Positions 39,952 to 49,971 of a DNA stretch of 64,000 nucleotides are shown one piece after another; position 1 is the stretch's first letter; every line of letters starts with the position of its first letter. Position numbers and translations under genes: made by a program. Below the pieces are notes generated by a model. That model made no database searches. It had not been told where the DNA came from and worked only from the letters and a program-made list of their open reading frames with translations. Where the stretch lies: NCBI GenBank assembly GCA_027484315.1, contig JAIXTE010000097.1, forward strand, positions 1-64,000, read 5' to 3'. The stretch comes from Burkholderiales bacterium (GTDB lineage: Bacteria; Pseudomonadota; Gammaproteobacteria; Burkholderiales; Burkholderiaceae_B).

Positions 39952-40566
39952 TCAGCCTTGCTTGCGGTTGTTGACCGCTTGTTTGAGCAAATCTTCAAAT
40001 GGTTCTAGGGACTTACCCATGGTTTCCAGAAGGGTGTTGATCTTGATTTTGAACAGGCGGTAGGCCACAAGGGCGGGAATGGCCACAATCAAGCCAAAAG
40101 CGGTGTTGTAAAGGGCCACGGCAATGCCGGCTGCAATGGCTTCAGGGGTTTGTGCGCCCGAGCCTTGAACCGCGAAAATCTCGATCATCCCGATGACCGT
40201 ACCCAACAGGCCCATCAAAGGCGCTGCACTGGCAATCATCGAGAGCACATCCAGGTGTTTTTCCAGCCTGTTCTGCACGCCGATTGATTTTTCCTGCATG
40301 GCCGCTTCAATGTCTTCGTTTTTGTAGAATGCAGACAGGCCGGCAGCCATGAGGCTGCCCAGGGCGCTGTGGGCTTCCAGCCGAGCCAGATTTTGCCGGT
40401 CTTTGAACTGTGGGAATGTTTTGCACACATCCGCAACCAGGCTGGCGGGAATCAGTTCCTTCTTTCGCAAGGCCCAAATGCGCTCAAACACGATCGCCAA
40501 TGCGACCACCGAGCCAAAAATCAAGGGCCAAATTGGCCAGCCCGCTGCGGAAATGATTGACCACAC
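39952..40566 (-). CDS. exbB: MotA/TolQ/ExbB proton channel family protein
   Basis: The 204-residue protein has three membrane helices: an N-terminal one (WPIWPLIFGSVVALAIVFE) and two in the conserved C-terminal half (LDVLSMIASAAPLMGLLGTV, GIAVALYNTAFGLIVAIPAL). These match the ExbB/TolQ channel. It starts with GTG at 40566, supported by GGAGTC five bases upstream; the frame is open 26 codons further but without homology. It is the first gene of the exbB-exbD-lpxK-Trm112-kdsB-adk group and divergent from xseA across a 299 bp AT-rich region. Confidence 0.92.
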   Translation of the reverse strand: MWSIISAAGWPIWPLIFGSVVALAIVFERIWALRKKELIPASLVADVCKTFPQFKDRQNLARLEAHSALGSLMAAGLSAFYKNEDIEAAMQEKSIGVQNRLEKHLDVLSMIASAAPLMGLLGTVIGMIEIFAVQGSGAQTPEAIAAGIAVALYNTAFGLIVAIPALVAYRLFKIKINTLLETMGKSLEPFEDLLKQAVNNRKQG

Positions 40567-40865
40567 AAGTAGACTCCTATTCGATAAGACACGGACTCTA
40601 GCGAAAAAACCGGCAATACACAAATCAGTGCTTTCGCTGTGCATTCACGATTGTGGATAACTTTGGGGAAAAACTGACCAAATTTTCGAAAAATCCGGGC
40701 GTTGGGTGAATAATGAACTTTTTGTGGCATGTATTGGTGTGTTTTTATTGTTTTTTATCAATGGCTTATTTGTAATTCATTGTGTTTCAGACATGTTGCA
40801 TCCGAAGTCGCTTTTTGTTAGCACTTGTGGAAATGTTTTTAAAAATTTGCCAAATCGGGTCTTAA

Positions 40866-42233
40866 ATGGTTGACTTCAAAACAGTTTTTTCAGTTAGCCA
40901 GTTTGCCCGGCACTTGAATGAGCATTTCAGAACCGAGTTTGGAGCCATCCGAATTCAAGGCGAAGTGGCGTCATTTACCAAGGCTTCATCAGGTCACTGG
41001 TATTTTGGTTTGAAAGACAGTACAGCCCACTTGAAGGCGGTGATGTTTCGCCAGCGAAATATCTTGGCCGGTTTTTTGCCCGCAGTGGGCGACAAGGTTG
41101 AAGTGCTTGCGCAACTGGCCATGTACGAACAGCGTGGCGAACTCCAGCTGATTGTGGATGTCATGAAGAAGGCCGGGCAGGGCAACCTGCACGAGCAATA
41201 CCTTCAATTGAAAGCCAGGTTGAGCCAAGAGGGGCTTTTCGACCTGAACCGCAAAAAACCGGTTCCTTCCGTGGTCTTTAATCTGGGTGTGGTGACCTCC
41301 TTGCAGGCCGCGGCGTTGGCTGATGTCAAACAGGCCCTGGGCCGCCGTGCGCCCCATGTGGACTACACCGTTTACCACACGGCTGTTCAAGGTGAACAGG
41401 CGGCAGCCCAAATTATCGACGCGCTTCAAAAAGCGGATGCAGCAGGGCACGAAGTGCTGATACTTTGCCGCGGCGGTGGCAGCCTGGAGGACTTGTGGAG
41501 TTTTAATATCGAGGCCGTGGTGCGCGCAGTGGCGGCCTGTAAAACACCGGTTGTGGTCGGTGTTGGACACGAGTCAGATGTGACTCTGGCCGAATTCGCC
41601 GCAGATCTTCGGGCGGCAACCCCTACCGCGGCGGCGGAATTGATCAGCAAGCCAACCCAGGAATTGCTGACCCAGGTGCAAAATCTGCACAACAATTTAC
41701 GCCGGGCCTTACGTCACCGCGCGCAGTTGTTGGTTCAGCAAGTGGATCGCGCCGAAATGCGCCTGTTGACCCCGACCGCCTACGTGAATGCACTGGAGTC
41801 AAAAATCCACAACGCCTTGAATCGAATGCCCCGCTTGGTACAGCGCCAGTTGCAACAGCATGAAGTTGCTGTGTCAAATCGCGGCCAAGCCCTGACTTTG
41901 GAGATGGGTAAAGCTCACGCGTTGGCCAGTCAGCGATCGGAATCTGCTGCGGTGGCTATTCGTACGGCGCAGAATCGCCATCTGACTGCGATGGAAGGCC
42001 GATTGCAGCGTTTGGGGGCTGTGGTGGAGGCTGTATCGCCCCAGCGCACACTGGAGCGCGGCTATGCTTTTCTTCAGCCAGAGGTGGGTGATGAAGTGGT
42101 TCGGTCTGTTGAGCAGGTCAACAATGGGGACAGCTTGCGGGCCACTCTGGCAGACGGGGAAATTGTGCTGAATGTGCGCGAGAAAACCAGCCTGCGCGGA
42201 CCATCTGCCAAGCGGAGCGAAAATTCACGATAG
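40866..42233 (+). CDS. xseA: Exodeoxyribonuclease VII large subunit
   Basis: XseA is the catalytic subunit of the single-strand exonuclease with XseB. The 455-residue product has the N-terminal OB domain (FSVSQFARHLNEHFRTEFGA, then IRIQGEVASFTKASSGHWYF), then the catalytic domain with GVVTSLQAAALADV, LCRGGGSLEDLWSFN and VGVGHESDVTLAEFAADLRA, followed by TPTAAAELI, a coiled-coil stretch and a C-terminal segment with LERGYAFL. The region 40567-40865 before it is AT-rich and holds promoters by position, but no motif was convincing. Confidence 0.95.
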   Translation: MVDFKTVFSVSQFARHLNEHFRTEFGAIRIQGEVASFTKASSGHWYFGLKDSTAHLKAVMFRQRNILAGFLPAVGDKVEVLAQLAMYEQRGELQLIVDVMKKAGQGNLHEQYLQLKARLSQEGLFDLNRKKPVPSVVFNLGVVTSLQAAALADVKQALGRRAPHVDYTVYHTAVQGEQAAAQIIDALQKADAAGHEVLILCRGGGSLEDLWSFNIEAVVRAVAACKTPVVVGVGHESDVTLAEFAADLRAATPTAAAELISKPTQELLTQVQNLHNNLRRALRHRAQLLVQQVDRAEMRLLTPTAYVNALESKIHNALNRMPRLVQRQLQQHEVAVSNRGQALTLEMGKAHALASQRSESAAVAIRTAQNRHLTAMEGRLQRLGAVVEAVSPQRTLERGYAFLQPEVGDEVVRSVEQVNNGDSLRATLADGEIVLNVREKTSLRGPSAKRSENSR

Positions 42234-42321
42234 AATCAAAAGGAACGCGGTGCGGGGTTGAAGTTCATTGCTTTGTCCCCACCTGATATTTTCGTAATGT
42301 CGAAGTAAAGAGGATACCCAC

Positions 42322-42903
42322 ATGCAACATACCCTGCCCGAATTGCCTTACGCAATGGACGCCCTGGCGCCCCATATTTCCAAGGAAACACTTGAGTACC
42401 ATTACGGCAAACACCATGCTGCCTATGTGACTAACTTGAATAACCTGGTCAAGGGCACTGAGTTTGAAACATCCAGCCTGGAAGACATCGTCAAGAAGTC
42501 GACTGGTGGTGTGTTCAACAACGCAGCGCAGATCTGGAACCACACTTTCTACTGGCACTGTCTGTCACCCAATGGCGGTGGCGCACCCACTGGCAAGTTG
42601 GCTGAAGCCATCAACGCCAAATTTGGCAGTTTCGATGCATTCAAGGAAGCTTTCACGAAAAGCGCAATCGGCAACTTTGGTTCAAGCTGGACCTGGTTGG
42701 TCAAGAAAGCAGACGGTTCCGTAGACATCGTGAACACCAGCAACGCTGCGACTCCGCTGACTACCCAGGACAAGCCATTGTTGACTTGCGACCTGTGGGA
42801 ACACGCGTATTACGTTGACTACCGCAACGCGCGTCCAAAATATGTTGAAACATTCTGGAATCTGGCCAACTGGTCATTCGCATCTGCGAATTTCGAAGGC
42901 TGA
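42322..42903 (+). CDS. sodB: Iron superoxide dismutase
   Basis: SodB dismutates superoxide in the cytosol. The 193-residue protein has metal ligands His27 (LEYHYGKHH), His74 (IWNHTFYW), Asp154 and His158 (CDLWEHAYY). Gln70 in NNAAQIWNH is the glutamine characteristic of the iron type, whereas manganese enzymes usually place it in the C-terminal domain. An AGAGG sequence precedes the ATG. A strong terminator follows, so it is a single-gene unit. Confidence 0.96.
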   Translation: MQHTLPELPYAMDALAPHISKETLEYHYGKHHAAYVTNLNNLVKGTEFETSSLEDIVKKSTGGVFNNAAQIWNHTFYWHCLSPNGGGAPTGKLAEAINAKFGSFDAFKEAFTKSAIGNFGSSWTWLVKKADGSVDIVNTSNAATPLTTQDKPLLTCDLWEHAYYVDYRNARPKYVETFWNLANWSFASANFEG

Positions 42904-42950
42904 TTCTGAAAGCTGAAGTTTCAAGCTGACAATAGCCTGAAGTGCCAATT

Positions 42951-42992
42951 AAAACCGGCCCCTGTTTTTTCTAAACTGGGCCGGTTTTTTTT
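42951..42992. terminator. Bidirectional intrinsic terminator between sodB and the DUF192 gene
   Basis: An 11 bp perfect stem (AAAACCGGCCC at 42951-42961 with GGGCCGGTTTT at 42978-42988) is followed by further T residues. On the minus strand the leading A run becomes a T run, so it can also serve the convergent DUF192 gene, whose stop codon touches it. Confidence 0.92.
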
Positions 42993-43479
42993 ATTGGGTT
43001 GCCATTGCGGAGGTGGGCACCTGCATCACCTGGCCAACTCCGATTTTCTTTTTGGAAAACCAGTTGCGGTTCATTTCCAGCGCGAATCTTGCATTGCCCT
43101 TGGCACAGTGAACGTCACTGGTTCCTGCCGTCATGTGTTCAACGTTCAGAATTTTTCCCTGGTCATCCGCGAAAGCCACATCCAGATCAATCAATGTGTT
43201 TTTCATCCACATGCATTGAGTTTCGGCCCGCTTGAAAACAAAGAGCATGCCCGCGTTCTCGGCCAGTTTTTTCCGGTTCATCAAACCAATTTGTCGGCTT
43301 AAGTCCGTGTTGGCCAGTTCGACATTCAGCTTTTCTTCCCCAATGAGAACCTGCACCTGGGGCAGCGGACCCTGTACCGGACCGGCGGTGCCCGAAGCAC
43401 AGGCAGAGGCGCCCAGCAAGGCGATCAGCAGGCCAAGCATGCCGGGAACAAGTCGTTTGGGGTATGGATCAAAGTACAT
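42991..43479 (-). CDS. DUF192 family exported protein
   Basis: The 162-residue product has an N-terminal signal peptide (about 28 residues, LVPGMLGLLIALLGASACASG) and a DUF192 domain with ANTDLSRQIGLMNRKKLAENAGMLFVF, CMWMKNTLIDLDVAF and the C-terminal LEMNRNWFSKKKIGVG. The function of DUF192 is unknown. The signal ends in ASAC, a weak lipobox, so it may be a lipoprotein or a cleaved periplasmic protein. It is divergent from icd and shares a terminator with sodB. Confidence 0.88.
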   Translation of the reverse strand: MYFDPYPKRLVPGMLGLLIALLGASACASGTAGPVQGPLPQVQVLIGEEKLNVELANTDLSRQIGLMNRKKLAENAGMLFVFKRAETQCMWMKNTLIDLDVAFADDQGKILNVEHMTAGTSDVHCAKGNARFALEMNRNWFSKKKIGVGQVMQVPTSAMATQ

Positions 43480-43640
43480 GAAATCAGGGTCCTGTCAGAG
43501 AACTGAAAGAAGTTGGCGTTATTATACAGCTTGGCGCAATAAGGAATGCAATTTCATATTGCGAAATAATTGAGATAATTGTAGTGAAGGGATACACTAG
43601 AGTGTTCCTTCTAACACACCCCAGAAGCAGCGGAGAGACC

Positions 43641-44888
43641 ATGTACCAACACATTAAGATTCCAGCAGTCGGCGAAAAAATCACGGTCAATAGTGATTAC
43701 TCGCTGAACGTTCCAGATCAGCCCATCATCCCGTTCATCGAAGGCGATGGTACAGGTTTCGACATTACGCCCGTCATGATTGATGTGGTGGATGCTGCAG
43801 TGGCCAAAGCCTACGGCGGCAAGCGCAAAATCAGCTGGATGGAAATCTACGCAGGTGAGAAATCAACCAAGGTGTACGGCCCCGACATGTGGCTGCCAGA
43901 AGAGACTCTGGAAGTGCTGAAGGAATATGTGGTGTCTGTCAAAGGTCCGTTGACTACGCCGGTCGGTGGCGGTATTCGCTCCATCAACGTCGCTTTGCGC
44001 CAGCAACTTGACCTGTATGTGTGCTTGCGCCCCGTGCGTTATTTCACCGGCGTACCCAGCCCAGTGAAAGAACCCCATAAAACGGACATGGTGATTTTCC
44101 GTGAAAACTCGGAAGACATTTATGCCGGTATTGAGTACGAAGCAGAAACTGACAAAGCCAAGAAGCTGATCAAGTTTTTGCAGGAAGAATTGGGCGTCAG
44201 CAAAATTCGTTTCCCCGATACCTCCGGCATTGGCATCAAGCCAATTTCCAAGGAAGGCACCGAGCGCCTGTTCCGCAAAGCCATTCAGTACGCGATTGAC
44301 AACAAAAAGCCTTCAGTGACCATCGTGCACAAAGGCAACATCATGAAGTACACCGAGGGCGCATTTGCGGCCTGGTCCTATGCATTGGCCAAGAATGAAT
44401 TTGGCGCAGAGCTTCTGGATGGCGGCCCTTGGATGAAGATCAAGGCCCCACATGGCGACATCGTGATCAAAGACGTGATTGCTGATGCGTTCCTGCAGCA
44501 AATCCTGTTGCGTCCAGCTGAATACAGCGTGATTGCGACGATGAACCTGAACGGCGACTACATCTCTGATGCTCTGGCCGCGCAGGTTGGCGGTATCGGT
44601 ATTGCCCCAGGCGCCAATTTGTCTGATTCGATCGCCATGTTTGAAGCCACCCATGGTACGGCACCCAAGTACGCAGGCAAGGACTACGTGAACCCTGGCT
44701 CACAAATCCTGTCTGCAGAAATGATGCTGCGCCACATGGGCTGGGTTGAAGCGGCTGATCTGATTATTTCCTCCATGGAAAAATCAATTGCGTCCAAGAA
44801 GGTCACCTATGACTTCGCCCGCCTGATGGAAGGTGCAACACAGGTGAGCTGTTCCGGTTTCGGCCAGGTCATGATCGATCACATGTAA
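43641..44888 (+). CDS. icd: NADP-dependent isocitrate dehydrogenase
   Basis: Icd converts isocitrate to 2-oxoglutarate in the TCA cycle. The 415-residue product has the substrate-binding run [20 protein letters not shown], whose serine, asparagine and arginines bind isocitrate and whose serine is the site phosphorylated by AceK in E. coli. [20 protein letters not shown] contains the Lys-Tyr pair that favours NADP. The ATG at 43641 ([14 protein letters not shown]) follows GGAGAG. A further 19 upstream codons are open but not conserved. A terminator follows at 44915. Confidence 0.97.
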   Translation: MYQHIKIPAVGEKITVNSDYSLNVPDQPIIPFIEGDGTGFDITPVMIDVVDAAVAKAYGGKRKISWMEIYAGEKSTKVYGPDMWLPEETLEVLKEYVVSVKGPLTTPVGGGIRSINVALRQQLDLYVCLRPVRYFTGVPSPVKEPHKTDMVIFRENSEDIYAGIEYEAETDKAKKLIKFLQEELGVSKIRFPDTSGIGIKPISKEGTERLFRKAIQYAIDNKKPSVTIVHKGNIMKYTEGAFAAWSYALAKNEFGAELLDGGPWMKIKAPHGDIVIKDVIADAFLQQILLRPAEYSVIATMNLNGDYISDALAAQVGGIGIAPGANLSDSIAMFEATHGTAPKYAGKDYVNPGSQILSAEMMLRHMGWVEAADLIISSMEKSIASKKVTYDFARLMEGATQVSCSGFGQVMIDHM

Positions 44889-44914
44889 GCACTGTTCAAG
44901 CATGTATGATGTTG

Positions 44915-44941
44915 AAAAAGCTCCTGTAAAGGGGCTTTTTT
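44915..44941 (+). terminator. Intrinsic terminator of icd
   Basis: AAAAAGCTCC (44915-44924) pairs with GGGGCTTTTT (44931-44940) with one T-G wobble and a six-base loop. It ends in a T run 27 bases after the icd stop. Confidence 0.85.
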
Positions 44942-44993
44942 CATGTCTGGTCTTGCGTGGGTAGAACCAGCGTTCGACATTGCTCACACCAAG

Positions 44994-45019
44994 AAAAAAG
45001 CCGGCTTGGGGCCGGCTTT
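44994..45019 (-). terminator. Intrinsic terminator of cspA
   Basis: On the minus strand a 9 bp stem (AAAGCCGGC/GCCGGCTTT, loop CCCAA) is followed by a T run, 33 bases after the cspA stop. Confidence 0.9.
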
Positions 45020-45051
45020 CTCCTTAATCGGTGGTTTGATTATTTTACTTA

Positions 45052-45273
45052 TCAGGCGGCGCTGGTTGCGTCCATCGCGCAGATGTTTTGAGCCTGCTTG
45101 CCTTTTGGTCCATCCACGACCTCGAAAGTGACTTTCTGGCCTTCTTTCAGAGTTCGGAATCCAGATGCCTGGATTGCTGAAAAGTGGGCAAACAGTTCAT
45201 CACTGCCTTGATCTGGAGTGATAAAACCAAAACCCTTTGCATCATTGAACCATTTTACGGTGCCGGTCGCCAT
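45052..45273 (-). CDS. cspA: Cold-shock domain protein
   Basis: This 73-residue CspA-family protein binds single-stranded nucleic acid as an RNA chaperone. It has [17 protein letters not shown] with the RNP1 motif KGFGFI and an RNP2-like ELFAHFSAI. Its C-terminal tail is slightly longer than in E. coli CspA. An AGGAGG ribosome site lies just before the ATG. Gene symbol follows the family name; the genome may have several paralogues. It has its own terminator and a 5' region of about 90-100 bases. Confidence 0.93.
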   Translation of the reverse strand: MATGTVKWFNDAKGFGFITPDQGSDELFAHFSAIQASGFRTLKEGQKVTFEVVDGPKGKQAQNICAMDATSAA

Positions 45274-45613
45274 CGCGAAACCTCCTTCAAAAAACTAATA
45301 CTTCCATCGGAATGCACGAACTTTCCGACAACTCACCAGTCAGAACTGGCTTAGTCACTATTCTTTGATCAGTTTGGTTTGTGGTCAACAATACAATAGA
45401 TACATTTTTTCAGGGTTTACCCCTTGTGTTGGCGCTAAATGTCCCCACTTGTGTCGATCTGGGCAAAAATGCCGCAAATGAACAACCCGGTTTACGTAAA
45501 TTCAAGGGTGATGTTGCCTGAATTTTCAGAGAAAAATTCTAGCCGCAAATAAAGGCGGTGTAATGCTCCCTAATCCTTGTTGCGTGCCCCTTAGAAGTGA
45601 TTACAATGAAGTT
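45274..45613. other. Divergent intergenic region between cspA and clpS
   Basis: This 340 bp region holds no gene. It contains the cspA leader and promoter on the minus strand and the clpS promoter on the plus strand. The middle is AT-rich (around 45390-45415). No structured repeat like those elsewhere in the window is present. Confidence 0.6.
45360..45388 (-). promoter_or_regulatory. Candidate sigma-70 promoter of cspA
   Basis: On the minus strand TTGACC (45388-45383) and AAGAAT (45365-45360) are separated by 17 bases. The -35 is a good match and the -10 is only partial. It would give a leader of roughly 80 bases before cspA. Confidence 0.4.
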
Positions 45614-45922
45614 ATGAGTTCGCAAAACAATCCAACAACAGTACTGGAATCGCAGACGCTTAAAGCGAAACTGCCACCCATGTATCAGGTCGTACTTTTG
45701 AACGACGATTACACTCCAATGGAGTTTGTCGTGATTGTTTTGCAGAAGTTTTTTGGAAAAGGAAGGGAACAGGCCACCCAGATCATGCTGAAAGTGCATC
45801 GTGAAGGGAAAGGCGTCTGCGGAGTTTATCCCAAGGACATCGCCTCGACCAAAGTCGAATTGGTATGCGGATTCGCAAAGCAGCATCAACACCCGCTGCA
45901 GTGCGTGATGGAGGAAACATGA
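45614..45922 (+). CDS. clpS: ATP-dependent Clp protease adaptor ClpS
   Basis: ClpS binds N-degron substrates and delivers them to ClpAP. The 102-residue product has the core [21 protein letters not shown] with the N-end-binding Asn/Asp residues, then [18 protein letters not shown] and the tail [13 protein letters not shown]. The ATG at 45614 was chosen over 17 further open upstream codons. Its stop overlaps the clpA start (ATGA), so the adaptor and its unfoldase are translationally coupled. Confidence 0.96.
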   Translation: MSSQNNPTTVLESQTLKAKLPPMYQVVLLNDDYTPMEFVVIVLQKFFGKGREQATQIMLKVHREGKGVCGVYPKDIASTKVELVCGFAKQHQHPLQCVMEET

Positions 45923-48243
45923 TTGCGCAAGAATTGGAAGTAAGTTTGCACATGGCCTTTGTTGACGCCCGTCAACAAAAGCATGAATTCATCACCGTGG
46001 AGCACCTGTTGCTGGCACTGCTTGACAACCCGTCAGCAGCAGAAGTACTTCGCTCCTGTTCCTGTGATGTGGAGGAGATCCGCAAGAATCTCCAAAATTT
46101 CATCAAAGACAACACCCCGGTGGTGTCAGGTCAGGACGAAGTGGACACACAGCCTACATTGGGCTTCCAGCGTGTCATCCAGCGCGCCATCATGCACGTG
46201 CAAAGCACGTCCAATGGCAAGAAGGAAGTCACTGGCGCCAATGTGCTGGTGGCCATTTTCGGTGAAAAAGATTCCCATGCGGTGTACTACCTCCACCAGC
46301 AGGGCATCACACGCCTCGACGTGGTGAATTACATTTCCCATGGCATTACAAAAACACCCCAGGCACCTGCCCCCAAACCTGAAAACGCTCAAAACGAAAA
46401 TCAGGAACAAGAGGCTGAGGCACCCCAGGGTGTGGGTGACAAGCAGTCACCCTTGGATCAATACACCCAGAATTTGAATACGCTGGCCAAGGAAGGCAAG
46501 ATCGACCCATTGATTGGTCGTGAGCAGGAAGTGGAGCGTGTAATTCAGGTTCTGTGCCGTCGCCGCAAGAACAACCCCCTCTTGGTGGGTGAAGCCGGGG
46601 TGGGCAAAACTGCGATCGCTGAAGGTTTGGCTTGGAGAATCGTCCAGGGTGACGTGCCTGAAATCTTGAGCAGTGCCCAGGTGCATTCGTTGGACATGGG
46701 TGCCCTGCTCGCAGGTACCAAGTATCGCGGCGATTTTGAACAGCGCCTGAAGGCTGTGCTGAAGCAGTTGAAAGCCAACCCGGATTCCGTGTTGTTCATT
46801 GATGAAATTCACACATTGATTGGTGCGGGTTCTGCCTCTGGCGGCACGCTGGATGCGTCCAACCTGCTCAAACCGGCCTTGTCATCCGGTCAGCTGAAGT
46901 GTATCGGTGCAACCACCTTCACTGAATACCGCGGTATTTTCGAAAAAGACCATGCGCTGTCTCGCCGCTTCCAGAAAATTGACGTGGCTGAACCAACAGT
47001 GGAGCAGACGATTGAAATTCTGCGCGGCCTGAAAAGCCGTTTCGAAGATCACCACGGTGTGAAGTATTCAAGTGCTGCAATTTCCGCAGCGGCCGAGTTG
47101 TCCGCCAAGTTCATCAACGACCGTCATTTGCCCGACAAGGCCATCGACGTGATCGATGAAGCGGGTGCAGCACAGCGCATTTTGCCGAAAAGCAAGCAGC
47201 GCAAGACCATTACCAAAGGCGACATTGAAGACATCGTGTCGAAAATTGCCCGTATTCCGCCGCAGTCAGTTAACACCGACGACCGCAACAAGCTGGCCAC
47301 GCTCGACCGTGATCTGAAAGCCACCGTGTTCGGCCAAGACCCTGCCATTGAGGCGTTGGCCAATGCGATCAAGATGTCACGCGCAGGGCTGGGCAAGGCG
47401 GACAAGCCAATTGGTTCCTTCCTGTTCAGCGGCCCCACTGGTGTGGGTAAAACTGAGGTGGCCAAGCAGTTGGCCTTCATCCTTGGTATTGAAATGCTGC
47501 GTTTTGACATGTCGGAATACATGGAACGCCACGCGGTGTCTCGCCTGATCGGCGCCCCCCCGGGCTATGTCGGTTTTGACCAGGGTGGTTTGCTGACCGA
47601 GGCGATTACCAAGAAGCCGCACTGCGTGCTGTTGCTCGACGAAATTGAAAAAGCCCACCCGGACGTGTTCAACATCCTGTTGCAGGTGATGGACAACGGC
47701 ACTTTGACCGACAACAATGGCCGCAAGGCAGACTTCCGCAACGTGATCATCATCATGACCACCAACGCGGGAGCTGAAGCCTTGACCAAGCGTGGAATCG
47801 GTTTCACGGAATCGAAGGTGCAGGGCGACGAGATGGAAGACATCAAGCGCATGTTCAGCCCGGAATTCCGCAACCGCCTTGATTCAGTGATTTCCTTCCG
47901 TGCACTGGATGAGCAAATCATTTTGCGCGTGGTCGACAAGTTCTTGATGGAACTGGAAGAGCAACTGCACCAGAAGAAAGTGGAAGCCGTGTTCACGGAC
48001 GAGTTGCGCAAGCATCTGGCCAAGAAAGGCTTTGACCCACTGATGGGTGCACGCCCCATGCAGCGCCTGATTCAGGACACCATTCGCAAGGCCTTGGCCG
48101 ATGAACTGTTGTTTGGCAAGCTGCTCAACGGTGGCCGTGTCACCGTGGATCATGATGCTGAAGCGGATCAGGTTTCATTGACCTTCGATGAAGGTGCAAA
48201 TGGCCAGGTTTCGGAAAGTGGAACGGAAGTTGCGCTGGACTAA
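45919..48243 (+). CDS. clpA: ATP-dependent Clp protease ATP-binding subunit ClpA
   Basis: This double-AAA+ unfoldase feeds substrates to ClpP. The 774-residue product has an N-domain ([20 protein letters not shown] onward), a first Walker [16 protein letters not shown], Walker [15 protein letters not shown], a second Walker [16 protein letters not shown], and [22 protein letters not shown] Gln/Glu-rich linker (about 155-180) follows the N-domain. The start at 45919 has GAGGAAAC directly upstream inside clpS. clpP is not in the window. Confidence 0.97.
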   Translation: MIAQELEVSLHMAFVDARQQKHEFITVEHLLLALLDNPSAAEVLRSCSCDVEEIRKNLQNFIKDNTPVVSGQDEVDTQPTLGFQRVIQRAIMHVQSTSNGKKEVTGANVLVAIFGEKDSHAVYYLHQQGITRLDVVNYISHGITKTPQAPAPKPENAQNENQEQEAEAPQGVGDKQSPLDQYTQNLNTLAKEGKIDPLIGREQEVERVIQVLCRRRKNNPLLVGEAGVGKTAIAEGLAWRIVQGDVPEILSSAQVHSLDMGALLAGTKYRGDFEQRLKAVLKQLKANPDSVLFIDEIHTLIGAGSASGGTLDASNLLKPALSSGQLKCIGATTFTEYRGIFEKDHALSRRFQKIDVAEPTVEQTIEILRGLKSRFEDHHGVKYSSAAISAAAELSAKFINDRHLPDKAIDVIDEAGAAQRILPKSKQRKTITKGDIEDIVSKIARIPPQSVNTDDRNKLATLDRDLKATVFGQDPAIEALANAIKMSRAGLGKADKPIGSFLFSGPTGVGKTEVAKQLAFILGIEMLRFDMSEYMERHAVSRLIGAPPGYVGFDQGGLLTEAITKKPHCVLLLDEIEKAHPDVFNILLQVMDNGTLTDNNGRKADFRNVIIIMTTNAGAEALTKRGIGFTESKVQGDEMEDIKRMFSPEFRNRLDSVISFRALDEQIILRVVDKFLMELEEQLHQKKVEAVFTDELRKHLAKKGFDPLMGARPMQRLIQDTIRKALADELLFGKLLNGGRVTVDHDAEADQVSLTFDEGANGQVSESGTEVALD

Positions 48244-48278
48244 GCTGTCCTGATCTCTGTCAGTTGAAGAAATGACGC

Positions 48279-48315
48279 TTGGGCAAAATGAGACACACTG
48301 TCACATTTTGCCCAA
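48279..48315. terminator. Perfect 12 bp hairpin shared by the ends of clpA and the diguanylate cyclase gene
   Basis: TTGGGCAAAATG (48279-48290) pairs perfectly with CATTTTGCCCAA (48304-48315) across a 13-base loop. It starts 36 bases after the clpA stop and includes the last codons and stop of the convergent gene. No T run follows on either strand, so it may be a weak terminator or a transcript-end protector. Confidence 0.5.
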
Positions 48316-49446
48316 ACAACTCCGGTTTCTGCCTTTGTTTTTGGCTTGATACAAGGCTTGGTCAGCACTGGCCATGGTGCGTTCGATTGCTTCAAGTGGT
48401 GCAATATCGGAAATGCCTGCTGAAAATCCCACTTGGCTTTGCCCACCCAACCTGATTCGGTCGACGATTCGTTGCGCATCGCTTGCTGTGCAGTTAGGTA
48501 ACAAGACAGCAAATTCTTCCCCGCCAATTCTGGCAATTAAATCGCCCGGCCTGAAGTTCATTCGAAGAATGGTTGCAAACTCTTTCAGGCGAGTGTCGCC
48601 TGCCTCGTGTCCATAAGTGTCGTTGTACTGTTTGAAATAATCAATGTCGATAATGGCTACACTGCCTTGCGACTGGTTCTCACGTCGCATTTTTCGCAGG
48701 TAGGCACCGCTCATGTCTTGCCATCCTCGTCGGTTTAAAAGCCCAGTGAGGGCGTCGGTGCGGGCTTGGTTGCCCAAGTGAAACAGCTCGCTGGCGAAAC
48801 GTTTTCTCAGTCTGGATTGACGCCATAGAGTCAAGCCCACAAAGCCAACGGAGAAAAACAGCACGATCACTGTCAGGATGAGGTTGTTGCGTTGGAGCAT
48901 ATTCACCTTTTCGTCAGAAGCCAGTGCGCTTTTTTTCAACGCCGTGTTCAGCAGGCTTAATTCGATGAACCAGTGGTCCATGACAGAAGGATTTTGCTGA
49001 TTTGGATTGTTGATCAACTGGTCAATTTGAATCAGGTGTTGGCGTAAAGCGTGTGCGTGAGCTGCGAGAGATCCAGGTTCATTCACTGCTTCTACCACCG
49101 CAAGCCTGGCAGCGAGCTGATTTAACAGTTCCTGTGGTGACTGATAACCGCGGGTTTCAAGACCAAGCTTGGTTTCATAGGTTCTCGCGTTGCCCAGATG
49201 TCTTAGGGCGGTGCTTTGAACGATCAGATCTTGTACGGTTACTTCAATAAGACGCCGCTTGGCCATGTCAGCCTGGATGTTGTTGGCCTGCTGAAAGTTG
49301 AAAACAGCCACCAAGGCCAGCATGCAGCACAGGGCAATCCAGAGGTAACGAATGGTACGTTCGGAGCAAGGCTGAAGTTGTTGAAGTATGCGTTGGCGAA
49401 TTCCTTTGTGAACACAACCATCCAGCTCACTTACCCCTGAGTTCAT
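48301..49446 (-). CDS. Membrane-bound GGDEF diguanylate cyclase
   Basis: The 381-residue protein should make cyclic di-GMP. It has a short cytosolic N-terminus, one membrane helix at about 32-50, a helical periplasmic sensor region of about 130 residues, a second helix at about 190-210, and a GGDEF domain. That domain has the active-site loop ARIGGEEFAVLL and IIDIDYFKQYNDTYGHEAGD. RPGD lies five residues before GGEEF, matching the RxxD inhibitory site, so feedback inhibition by c-di-GMP is expected. The periplasmic part shows no known sensor motif. The ATG is at 49446. It converges with clpA. Confidence 0.92.
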   Translation of the reverse strand: MNSGVSELDGCVHKGIRQRILQQLQPCSERTIRYLWIALCCMLALVAVFNFQQANNIQADMAKRRLIEVTVQDLIVQSTALRHLGNARTYETKLGLETRGYQSPQELLNQLAARLAVVEAVNEPGSLAAHAHALRQHLIQIDQLINNPNQQNPSVMDHWFIELSLLNTALKKSALASDEKVNMLQRNNLILTVIVLFFSVGFVGLTLWRQSRLRKRFASELFHLGNQARTDALTGLLNRRGWQDMSGAYLRKMRRENQSQGSVAIIDIDYFKQYNDTYGHEAGDTRLKEFATILRMNFRPGDLIARIGGEEFAVLLPNCTASDAQRIVDRIRLGGQSQVGFSAGISDIAPLEAIERTMASADQALYQAKNKGRNRSCLGKM

Positions 49447-49503
49447 TGCATTTCCTGATATCTACAATGACACTCAGTGGTGGGTGCGGGTGATTAGGTT
49501 CCT

Positions 49504-49956
49504 TTAGCGTGTGCCGGTGCTGCCGAAGCCACCGTCGCCTCGTTCGCTCGGCGTGAAATCGTTGACTACCTTGAAGTCGGCATGGGCCACTGGCAGGATC
49601 ACCAATTGCGCAATCCGTTCCATGGGTTCAATGGTGACAGCCGTTTGGCTTCGGTTCCAGGCAGAAACCATCAGTGGGCCTTGGTAGTCAGAATCGATCA
49701 GCCCGACCAAATTGCCCAGCACCAAGCCTTTTTTGTGTCCAAGGCCTGATCGCGGCAAAATGGTGGCGCAGAAATTCGGGTCGCCGATGTACATGGAAAT
49801 ACCGGTGGGTACCAGTTCTGCCTGGCCTGGTTGCAAGGTCAGCGGTTCATTCAGGCATGCACGCAGGTCAATGCCCGCGCTGCCTGGGGTGCCATAGGCA
49901 GGCAGCTGGTCTTGCATGCGGGGGTCGAGTACTTTCAGTTCTACTTGGATTTTCAT
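49504..49956 (-). CDS. dut: Deoxyuridine 5'-triphosphate nucleotidohydrolase
   Basis: Dut hydrolyses dUTP to dUMP, keeping uracil out of DNA. The 150-residue trimeric-type enzyme has all five motifs: [35 protein letters not shown] (catalytic Asp), [10 protein letters not shown] and the C-terminal P-loop-like [10 protein letters not shown]. It is the last gene of ribF-ileS-lspA-coaBC-dut, 15 bp after coaBC. Confidence 0.97.
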   Translation of the reverse strand: MKIQVELKVLDPRMQDQLPAYGTPGSAGIDLRACLNEPLTLQPGQAELVPTGISMYIGDPNFCATILPRSGLGHKKGLVLGNLVGLIDSDYQGPLMVSAWNRSQTAVTIEPMERIAQLVILPVAHADFKVVNDFTPSERGDGGFGSTGTR

Positions 49957-49971
49957 GGTTCTCTTTTGAGG

